Source: Pseudomonadota bacterium
GTDB lineage: Bacteria > Pseudomonadota > Alphaproteobacteria > Sphingomonadales > Sphingomonadaceae
DNA length: 48,251 nucleotides
NCBI GenBank assembly: GCA_023445495.1
Contig: JAEXLC010000004.1
Span: 1 to 48,251, forward strand
Direction: 5' to 3'
Below, one piece after another: positions 14,773 to 23,233 of the stretch. The translations under genes and the position numbers were made by a program. Numbering within the stretch: the stretch's first letter is position 1; every line of letters starts with the position of its first letter. Below the pieces are notes generated by a model that did no database searches, was not told where the DNA came from, and worked only from the letters and a program-made list of their open reading frames with translations.

Positions 14773-16542
14773 TCAGGCGGCTACGCTGTGGAGCTGGACC
14801 ACCTTGCCGCGCGGTGCGGATGCCGAAGCACCGTTGCCGGTGCGGAAGCGGCCGGCCTGCTCGGCCAGGTTGCCGACTTCCTCGGCCAGGTTGCGCGAGG
14901 CAGCCGAGGTCTCTTCGACCATCGCCGCGTTCTGCTGGGTCGACGTGTCCATCTCGTTCACCGCGGTGACGATCTGGGTGATCGCGGTCGACTGGGCCTG
15001 GTTGTCCGCCGCCATCGCGTCGAGCAGCTTGTGGACCGCGCCCACGCCGCCCGAGATCGCCTCCAGCGCCGTATCCATGCGCTGCACCGCGTCGACCGCC
15101 GTGCTGACCTCGTCCTGGGTCAGCGTCAGCTGCTCGCGGGCCCGCTTGGCCTCTTCCTCGGCGCGCATCGCCAGTGCCGAGACCAGGTCGGCGACCACCG
15201 CGAAGCCACGTCCGGCCTCGCCGGCACGCCCGGCTTCCACCGCCGCGTTCATCGCGAGCACCCGCGTCTGGAACGCGATCTTGTCGAGGCCCTCGATCAC
15301 ATCGTCGATGCCGCGGGCGCTTTCGCTCACCCGGCCCATCGCCGTGACTGCCTGCTCGGCGAGCGAGCGGCCGTCGCCGACCACGCGGATCGCCTCGTCG
15401 GCGCTGCGCACCGTCTCGTTCGCCGCCCGGGCGGTGCCGCGCAGCCGCTCGTCCATCTGGCTGAGCGCAGCCGAGGTTTCCTCGAGGCTCGCCGCATTGC
15501 CTTCGGTGCGCCGCGCCAGGTCTTCCGAAGCCTGGGCGATCTCGTGCGAGCCGGTCTGGATCGCCGCCGCGCCTTCGTTGACCGTGGCGATCAGCGTGCG
15601 CAGCGCGGTCAGCGCGCTGTTGAAGTTGGTCTTGAGCGTCGCATAGCTCTCCGGGAAGGCGACGCGGATTTCCTCGGTCAGGTCGCCTTCGGCCAGCGCC
15701 GACAGGCCCTGGCTGAGCGCGGTGGTGACGATGCGCTGCGTCTCGGCGGCGGCCGCGGCGGCATCGCGCTCCTTGGCGATCACCGATTCGAGATAGGCAT
15801 CGACTGCGCGGGCGATGTCGCCGATCTCGTCACGCTGGTCGGTATGGGGCACCTTGGTGGTGCCGCTGGCCCGCGCCATGCCGTGGATGACCTCGGCCAG
15901 CCCCTTGATCGGCGCCACGACCTTGCGGGTAACGATGAAGAAGGCACCGCCCAGCACCGCGAGCGCGATCAGGCTGAGCACGATCACGATGCCGCTGGCG
16001 ACATTGGCCTGGCCCAGCGCGCTCGTGGTCACATCGCTGGCAACGCTGATCTGCATGTCGACAAGCTTGCCGACCTTCTCGGAGACCGGATCGACATCGG
16101 CATAGAGCTCGGTCGTCACGAACCGGTCGAGCCCGGCATGATCGCCGTTCTGCAGAATGATCTCCAGGCGATCCACCGCCGCATTGGCCTTCGCCATCAC
16201 GTCTTCGGCTTCCTTCGCCAGCGCTTCCTCGTCGGGCGTGGCATCGGTGGCGGCATAGCGCTTCCAGGACTCGTCGATATCGATCTGGCCCTTGGCGATA
16301 TTCTTGGCAGCCTGCTCGAAGGTGATATTGCCGTTGCGGGCCTTGTGCGCGGAATCGGTGATGACCACCGCATAGGTGTCGGCGACGCGCTTGAGATCCT
16401 TGAGCGGGATCACGCGGTCGGCGAGCACCGTGTGCAGCGCATTCCGGCTCGTCGTGGCCGACCAGGAAAAGCCGGCAATCAGGGCGCCGAGGACCACCCC
16501 CAGCATCACCAGCGCGGCGAGCAGCTTCTGCTTCAACGTCAT
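14773..16542 (-). CDS. Methyl-accepting chemotaxis protein 1
   Basis: The product is 589 residues with standard chemoreceptor layout: TM1 at about 7-28, a periplasmic four-helix ligand domain (30-180), TM2 at 183-205, HAMP (206-258) and a long cytoplasmic signalling helix pair (300-560). The hairpin tip is clearly divergent. Instead of the common IAFQTNLLALNAAVEAARAG it reads IAFQTRVLAMNAAVEAGRAG, and the next stretch reads VVADLVSALAMRAEEEAKRA where VVADEVRKLA is usual. The second chemoreceptor in this window shares this variant. No CheA/CheW/CheR genes are near and there is no C-terminal CheR pentapeptide. The ATG at 16542 has CGGAG seven bases upstream; the TTG starts before it are less likely. 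Confidence 0.88.
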   Translation of the reverse strand: MTLKQKLLAALVMLGVVLGALIAGFSWSATTSRNALHTVLADRVIPLKDLKRVADTYAVVITDSAHKARNGNITFEQAAKNIAKGQIDIDESWKRYAATDATPDEEALAKEAEDVMAKANAAVDRLEIILQNGDHAGLDRFVTTELYADVDPVSEKVGKLVDMQISVASDVTTSALGQANVASGIVIVLSLIALAVLGGAFFIVTRKVVAPIKGLAEVIHGMARASGTTKVPHTDQRDEIGDIARAVDAYLESVIAKERDAAAAAAETQRIVTTALSQGLSALAEGDLTEEIRVAFPESYATLKTNFNSALTALRTLIATVNEGAAAIQTGSHEIAQASEDLARRTEGNAASLEETSAALSQMDERLRGTARAANETVRSADEAIRVVGDGRSLAEQAVTAMGRVSESARGIDDVIEGLDKIAFQTRVLAMNAAVEAGRAGEAGRGFAVVADLVSALAMRAEEEAKRAREQLTLTQDEVSTAVDAVQRMDTALEAISGGVGAVHKLLDAMAADNQAQSTAITQIVTAVNEMDTSTQQNAAMVEETSAASRNLAEEVGNLAEQAGRFRTGNGASASAPRGKVVQLHSVAA

Positions 16543-16613
16543 CAACAAACTCCGGACATCGTAATTTACGGAATTTATAGAGCCGAAACGGAGGCAAGGC
16601 GGGGGGACGTAAC

Positions 16614-16644
16614 GAAAAACGCCCGGGCGTTTCCACCCGGGCGT
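16614..16644 (-). terminator. Terminator of ettA
   Basis: On the minus strand ACGCCCGGG and CCCGGGCGT form a 9-bp stem with an 8-base loop, followed by TTTTTCG. It lies 53 bp beyond the ettA stop and before the chemoreceptor start. Confidence 0.8.
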
Positions 16645-16696
16645 CTCTCGATTTCATGAGACAATCGCTCCAGCCCGCTGCCGGAGCGATATATTC

Positions 16697-18376
<1,680 letters not shown>

Positions 18377-18703
18377 GTGGCGGTCTCCGTTCGCAGGTCT
18401 GGATATGCAGGAAGTTTGGCGGCGATGTAGCGAGCGGACGCTCAATTGGCAACGCAGCCGCGTCGGAACGCCCTGCTTGCAATGTAGGATTTCCTCTGCT
18501 GCCCTCTTTGCGCCTCCGGCAGGCAGCGACGGCGCCGATTCAACCGATCCGGTTGCATGCCGGCCACATGTGTAAAGTGATTCAAGGGATTCAACGAATT
18601 GGTCTACCAGCTGGTTGAATATCGGCCCGGAAGGGCATCGGAAACGCTGCGGAAACCGTCGGCGCATTGCCGAATGTTTCGGGGGCGGTTAGCGTCGCCG
18701 GCC
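18377..18703. promoter_or_regulatory. 327-bp divergent region with repeated ATTCAA boxes
   Basis: No gene is seen here. The half nearest the peptidase holds a perfect palindrome CAACCG-ATC-CGGTTG (18541-18555), ATTCAAG (18580-18586), ATTCAAC (18589-18595) and its inverse GTTGAAT (18614-18620). The last two frame ACCAGCTGGT (18606-18615). This looks like a cluster of regulator sites. Promoters for ettA (minus) and the M28 peptidase (plus) must both be inside. Confidence 0.4.
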
Positions 18704-20086
18704 ATGAACAAGCGCACCCTGCTCGCGGCCGTCGCCGCGCTCGCCCTGCCCTTCCCCGCCTTGGCCCAGAGCGCCGCGCACGATCCCGTGGCGCTGCGCG
18801 ACGCGGCGCTGAGCGACAATCTCGCCTGGGAGATCACCGAAGGCCTCACCACCGAGGTCGGCCAGCGCCTTGCCGCGACCGAGGCAGAGGCGCGTGCGCG
18901 GGCCTGGGCAGTGAAGAAGCTCACCGCGCTCGGTTTCAAGAATGTCCATATCGAGACGTACAAGATGCCGCTGTGGGAGCGCGGGATCGAGACCGCCGAA
19001 GTGCTGGGCGGCGCCTCGCAGAAGCTTGCCATCGCCGCGCTGGGCAATTCGGGTTCCACCGGTGCCAAGCCGATCGAGGCGGACGTCGTCGCCTTTGCCA
19101 CCCTCGACGATCTCCAGGCGGCGCCTGCCGCCGCGGTGAAGGGCAAGATCGTCTATGTCGGCAATTCGATGACGCCGACGCAGGATGGCTCGCAATATGG
19201 CTATTTCGGCGGTGCCCGGCGCGCGGGTCCGAGCATTGCGGCGAGCAAGGGCGCGGCGGCGATCCTGATCCGCTCGATCGGCACCGATTATCACCGGAAT
19301 CCGCACACCGGCGTGACCAGCTGGGCCGCCGGCGTGAACCCCATCGGCGCCGCCGCCCTCAGCCTTCCGGATTCCGACCAGCTCGAGCGGCTGCTCAAGC
19401 GCGGGCCGGTGAAGCTGCGGGTGCAGATCACCGCCGGCATGAAGGGTGAAGCCGAATCGGGCAATGTCGTCGCCGACGTCCCCGGCAGCGATCCCTCGGC
19501 CGGGATCATCCTGGTCGGCGGCCATCTCGACAGCTGGGATCTCGGCACCGGCGCGATCGACGATGCCTCGGGCGTGGCGATCACCACCGCCGCCGCCAAG
19601 CGCATCATGGATGCCGGCCAGCCCAGGCGCACGATCCGGGTCGTCTGGTTCGGCGCGGAGGAACCGGGCGGCTTCGGCGGCGCGGCCTACGCCAAGGCGC
19701 ATGCGAACGAGCGCCACGTGCTGGCCCAGGAATCGGATTTCGGCGCCGACCGGGTCTGGAAGTTCGAGGTGAACCTGCCCGAAGGCGCCAAGCCGATTGC
19801 CGATCGCCTCGCCACCGTGCTTGCCCCGCTCGGCATCTCGCGCGGCCGCGGCACGGCGCATGGCGGCACCGATGTCGGCCCGGTGATCAACACCGGTGTC
19901 GGCGTGGTCGATCTGTCGCAGTCCGGCCTGCGCTATTTCGACTATCACCACACGCCCGACGACACGCTCGACAAGATCGATCCGGTGCAGCTACGTCAGA
20001 ATGTGGCAGCCTGGACCGCAATGCTCGCCGTCACCGCGAACGCGCCGGAAGATATCGGCCCGATTCCCAAGGGTGAGGGCGAGTGA
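18704..20086 (+). CDS. Secreted M28 family zinc aminopeptidase
   Basis: The product is 460 residues with a signal peptide (1-20, ALAQSAA). It should remove N-terminal residues from peptides in the periplasm or outside. A protease-associated-like insert (about 120-250) precedes the catalytic part. The co-catalytic zinc site is readable: H274 (GGHLDSWDLG), D286 (GAIDDASGVA), the E319-E320 pair (FGAEEPGGFGG), an aspartate in HGGTDVGPV and the late histidines of YHHTPDDTLDKID. The ATG at 18704 gives a proper signal peptide. A hairpin follows the stop. It resembles carboxypeptidase Q / Zn-dependent M28 enzymes common in sphingomonads. Confidence 0.9.
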   Translation: MNKRTLLAAVAALALPFPALAQSAAHDPVALRDAALSDNLAWEITEGLTTEVGQRLAATEAEARARAWAVKKLTALGFKNVHIETYKMPLWERGIETAEVLGGASQKLAIAALGNSGSTGAKPIEADVVAFATLDDLQAAPAAAVKGKIVYVGNSMTPTQDGSQYGYFGGARRAGPSIAASKGAAAILIRSIGTDYHRNPHTGVTSWAAGVNPIGAAALSLPDSDQLERLLKRGPVKLRVQITAGMKGEAESGNVVADVPGSDPSAGIILVGGHLDSWDLGTGAIDDASGVAITTAAAKRIMDAGQPRRTIRVVWFGAEEPGGFGGAAYAKAHANERHVLAQESDFGADRVWKFEVNLPEGAKPIADRLATVLAPLGISRGRGTAHGGTDVGPVINTGVGVVDLSQSGLRYFDYHHTPDDTLDKIDPVQLRQNVAAWTAMLAVTANAPEDIGPIPKGEGE

Positions 20087-20125
20087 GGGAACCGAATGGC
20101 GGCCTCGCTCATTGATGGCCGCTAA

Positions 20126-20166
20126 CCGGCAAGATTTTGGCGAAAAAATGTCCTAAATTTTGCCGG
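20126..20166. other. Imperfect 15-bp inverted repeat after the M28 peptidase
   Basis: CCGGCAAGATTTTGG (20126-20140) pairs with CCTAAATTTTGCCGG (20152-20166) except at two positions, around the loop CGAAAAAATGT. It may act as a transcript end for the peptidase or as a regulator site for the lipoprotein gene 105 bp downstream. Confidence 0.4.
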
Positions 20167-20271
20167 TGGGTGAATTTGCGATTGACGCAAACGCAACGAC
20201 CGCTATGCCAACGGTTCGCGGCGGCTAATCGGGCCGGATGCGAAACGTTTGAGTTCCTTTAGGAGCACCAC

Positions 20272-20505
20272 ATGAAGAAGATCCTCATTGTTGCTGCGAC
20301 CGCCGGCCTGATGTCGCTCGCGGCTTGCGGTGGCGCCACCACCAACACCACCGCCGAGAACGTCGCTGCGGACGCCGCTGCGAACGCCGCTGCCTATGAG
20401 GCCGCTGCCGACAACACCACCAACGCCGCTGCCGAGGCCGTTCTCGAGAACGCCGCGAACGTGGAAGAGAACAAGGCCGACGCCGCTGAGGCGAACGCCC
20501 ACTGA
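20272..20505 (+). CDS. Small Ala/Asn-rich lipoprotein
   Basis: The product is 77 residues. A lipoprotein signal peptide ends in lipobox L-A-A-C with C19. The mature 58 residues are nearly all Ala, Asn, Thr, Glu and Asp, with loose repeats (ENVAADAAANAAAYEAA, DNTTNAAAEAV). It is acidic and probably forms one amphipathic helix tethered to a membrane. It resembles entericidin-like and Lpp-like small envelope lipoproteins only in size and style; I do not recognise a family. TTAGGAG lies eight bases before the ATG and a strong terminator follows, so it is a free-standing and probably well-expressed gene. Confidence 0.75.
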   Translation: MKKILIVAATAGLMSLAACGGATTNTTAENVAADAAANAAAYEAAADNTTNAAAEAVLENAANVEENKADAAEANAH

Positions 20506-20547
20506 TCTCTGTTCGGCACCCGACTTCTGGTCGGACCGAGAGATAGG

Positions 20548-20578
20548 AAGGACGCTCCCGCAAGGGGGCGTCCTTTTC
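20548..20578 (+). terminator. Terminator of the small lipoprotein gene
   Basis: AAGGACGCTCCC and GGGGGCGTCCTT form a 12-bp stem with one G-U pair and a GCAA tetraloop, followed by TTTT. Confidence 0.85.
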
Positions 20579-20635
20579 CGTTTGGGCCCTTCGCGCGCTC
20601 CGCTATGCCGGTGCGGATAATTGGGGGAGAGTGAG

Positions 20636-21973
20636 ATGGGTGCCGTCGCAACCAGCCATGCCGGGGAACCAGCCAAGCCGCAGCGCTGGTGGCAGATGCT
20701 CTACATCCAGGTCCTGATCGGCATCGCCGCCGGCGTGCTGGTCGGCGCACTCTGGCCGAGCTTCGGCGCATCGCTGGAATGGCTGGGCGTCGCCTTCGTC
20801 AACCTGGTCAAGATGATCATCGCCCCGGTCATCTTCCTCACCCTGGTCACCGGCATCGCCGGCGCCCGCGAGCTCGGTTCGCTCGGCCGGGTGGTGGTGA
20901 AGGCCCTGGCCTATTTCCTCTTCTTCTCCTCGCTCGCCCTGGTGGTGGGCCTGATCGTCGCCCATGTCGTCCAGCCCGGCGCGAGCATGCACGTCGATCC
21001 GCACACACTGAGCGAGGCCAAGGTCGCCGGCTTCGAGAAGCAGGCGCACGAAACGAGCATCGTCGGCTTCGTCATGGCGATCATCCCCACGACGCTGGCC
21101 TCCGCACTCACCAGCGGGTCGATCCTGCAGGTGCTGTTCATTGCCATCCTGTTCGGCGTCGGCCTCGCCGGTCTCGGCGAGCGCGTGCGCCCGCTGGTCG
21201 ACCTGCTCGAGCAGCTGAGCCTGGTGGTGTTCCGCCTGGTGACGATCCTGATGCGCGCCGCCCCGGTCGGCGCATTTGGCGCCATGGCCTTCACCATCGG
21301 CAAATATGGCGTCGGCGCGCTGTGGAACCTGGGTGGCCTGGTCGCCACCTTCTACGCCACCTCGGCCTTGTTCGTGATCGTCGTGCTGGGCGTGGTAGGC
21401 CGCCTCGCCGGATTCTCGATCTTCAAGCTGCTCCGCTACATCAAGGCCGAACTCTTCCTCGTCCTCGGCGCCTCCTCGTCCGAAGCCGCCCTGCCCGCCC
21501 TCATGGAAAAGCTGGAACGGGCCGGCTGCGACAAGGAAGTGGTCGGCGTGGTCGTGCCCGCCGGCTATTCGTTCAACCTCGACGGCACCAACATCTACAT
21601 GACGCTCGCGGCGCTGTTCATCGCCCAGGCGACAGGCGTCCACCTGTCGCTCGGCGAGCAGCTGATCCTGCTGGGCACCGCGATGCTGACGTCCAAGGGC
21701 GCCGCCGGTGTCACCGGCGCCGGCTTCGCAACGCTGGCCGCGACGCTGATGGTCGTGCCGACCATCCCGGTGGCCGGCATGGCGCTGATCCTGGGCGTCG
21801 ACCGGTTCATGAGCGAATGCCGCAGCCTGACCAATTTCATCGGCAATGCCGTGGCGACGATCGTGGTGGCGCGCTGGGAAGGCCGGCTCGACCAGGATGC
21901 GCTGAAACGCGCGCTCGATGGCAAGGCGGATGCCGGCCCGGCGCGGATCGCAGCCGAAGCGGATCTGGACTGA
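20636..21973 (+). CDS. dctA: Dicarboxylate/amino acid:cation symporter (DctA/GltP type)
   Basis: The product is 445 residues of the DAACS family, taking up C4-dicarboxylates or acidic amino acids with Na+ or H+. Eight membrane helices and two re-entrant hairpins are expected. The hairpin serine motif reads LGASSSEAALP, the substrate/cation motif GYSFNLDGTNIYMTLAALF, and the next MLTSKGAAGVTGAGF. The late helix has DRFMSECRSLTNFIGNAVAT, whose aspartate and arginine are the usual substrate contacts; the arginine favours charged substrates. The ATG at 20636 follows GGGGGAGAG; a TTG 15 bases earlier is less likely. The 3' end lies 12 bp from a tRNA on the other strand. Confidence 0.9.
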   Translation: MGAVATSHAGEPAKPQRWWQMLYIQVLIGIAAGVLVGALWPSFGASLEWLGVAFVNLVKMIIAPVIFLTLVTGIAGARELGSLGRVVVKALAYFLFFSSLALVVGLIVAHVVQPGASMHVDPHTLSEAKVAGFEKQAHETSIVGFVMAIIPTTLASALTSGSILQVLFIAILFGVGLAGLGERVRPLVDLLEQLSLVVFRLVTILMRAAPVGAFGAMAFTIGKYGVGALWNLGGLVATFYATSALFVIVVLGVVGRLAGFSIFKLLRYIKAELFLVLGASSSEAALPALMEKLERAGCDKEVVGVVVPAGYSFNLDGTNIYMTLAALFIAQATGVHLSLGEQLILLGTAMLTSKGAAGVTGAGFATLAATLMVVPTIPVAGMALILGVDRFMSECRSLTNFIGNAVATIVVARWEGRLDQDALKRALDGKADAGPARIAAEADLD

Positions 21974-21982
21974 AAACTTGGA

Positions 21983-22062
<80 letters not shown>

Positions 22063-22112
22063 ACGCGGATCGCGGCCCTAGGGCCTTGGAGCCGGGCGCG
22101 CAAGCTTGTTGC

Positions 22113-22189
22113 TGGTGGGCCCGGCAGGACTTGAACCCGCAACCTAGCCGTTATGAGCGGCCAGCTCTAACCAATTGAGCTACAGGCCC
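22113..22189 (-). tRNA. tRNA with CAT anticodon (tRNA-Ile2 or elongator tRNA-Met)
   Basis: The minus-strand 77-nt gene runs from GGGCCTGTAGCTCAATTGG to CCGGGCCCACCA. The anticodon arm GCCG-CTCATAA-CGGC carries CAT and the T arm GGTTCAAGTCC; CCA is encoded. The acceptor pairs fully from G1-C72, so it is not the initiator type. The UAGGUU-like variable region resembles the lysidine-modified Ile2 class more than elongator Met, but I cannot settle this by eye. Confidence 0.9.
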
Positions 22190-22215
22190 CCAGCAAAACC
22201 GGCCCTAGCGGAACC

Positions 22216-23232
22216 TCAGCCCGGCCTGCAAGCCGCTGCGACAATCTCGTCCACAGAAGCCGAACGAACCCCCAGGCGGTCGAGCAGCGCCAACACCTCG
22301 TCCCACCAGCGGAGGAACGCCACCAGATCGGCTTCGGTACGGACATACGGTGTATGGCCCGGCTCGACCGATGGGGAATGGAAGGCAAAGTTCAGCAGCT
22401 GCAGCCCCTCGCCCACCGCCACCCGTATCGCTTCCTTGGCCTCGCCAAGCGGCATGTCCTCCGGCGTCAACGCGACACGGGAGAGCAGCCCCAGCCGGGA
22501 CGCGACGCCGATGCCATGCGGCAAACGCCCCAGCCTGCGGTGCAGCCCTGCCCCGGCCCGGCGCATTCGGCCGGTGAATATCGTCGTAAAGGGCAGCTCG
22601 ATCAGTTCGCCAAGCCGAAAGGCATGGTTCGGGACTGCGGAGAAATCGGGCCCGCCCTCGGCCGAATAGTCATAGGCGGAGCGCATCGAGCTATCGATCC
22701 GATAGCCAAGCTCGGCCAGCAGGGCCGGTGTATCGGGCCCGATCCCGTAACGCCCGGCGCGATAGACCAGCGGCCGCTCCCCGGAAATCGCGGTCACCGC
22801 ATCCGTGAGCGCCACCAGCTTGGCCCGCTGCAATTCGCGCGGGAGATTGCCGGTGAAGCTGTTGAACCCGTTCACTTCCTCCTCATGCGGAGGATTGACC
22901 CAGGGATGGAGCTGCGTGCCGATCGCCGAGCGACCATCGCCGATCACTTCGCGCAGCACTTCGATTGCGAGCGGCGAGGTCGCGATCGGATAATCGACCA
23001 GATAGGTGAGCGCCGCACCGGCCGCGGCGAAGCGCGCATGCACGGGCGGGAGCGCAGCCATGTGGCGCGTTCCATCGGCATCGGCGCTGAGCGGAGCGCC
23101 CCAGTCAAACTCTTCCTCGGTATCGACGAAGATCGTGAAGCGCGTGCCGAAATCATCCGGCCATTGCACGCGCGCCGCAGGCTCCGGCGCAGGCACGCGG
23201 TAACCGCCGCGTTCTGGGACGACGTTCCCCAC
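22216..23232 (-). CDS. Polysaccharide deacetylase family protein (WalW-like)
   Basis: The product is 338 residues with a NodB-type beta/alpha barrel. The first strand and metal aspartate are in FTIFVDTEEEFDWG. The second motif is TQLHPWVNPPHEEE, where the family has HxxxH-like metal histidines. Later motifs are YRAGRYGIGPDTPALLAELG and LNFAFHSPSVEPGHTPYV. It should act on an acetylated or other glycan; the substrate is unknown. The start is a GTG one base after the histidine-kinase stop, so the two genes are translationally coupled. That pairing suggests an envelope or capsule response unit. No signal peptide is seen, so it is probably cytoplasmic or uses a non-classical route. Confidence 0.85.
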   Translation of the reverse strand: MGNVVPERGGYRVPAPEPAARVQWPDDFGTRFTIFVDTEEEFDWGAPLSADADGTRHMAALPPVHARFAAAGAALTYLVDYPIATSPLAIEVLREVIGDGRSAIGTQLHPWVNPPHEEEVNGFNSFTGNLPRELQRAKLVALTDAVTAISGERPLVYRAGRYGIGPDTPALLAELGYRIDSSMRSAYDYSAEGGPDFSAVPNHAFRLGELIELPFTTIFTGRMRRAGAGLHRRLGRLPHGIGVASRLGLLSRVALTPEDMPLGEAKEAIRVAVGEGLQLLNFAFHSPSVEPGHTPYVRTEADLVAFLRWWDEVLALLDRLGVRSASVDEIVAAACRPG

Positions 23233-23233
23233 T

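Noticed and set aside
14788..16659. 623-residue plus-strand frame across chemoreceptor 1
   Set aside because: Antisense mirror of a well-supported chemoreceptor; composition is that of reverse-frame GC-rich DNA.
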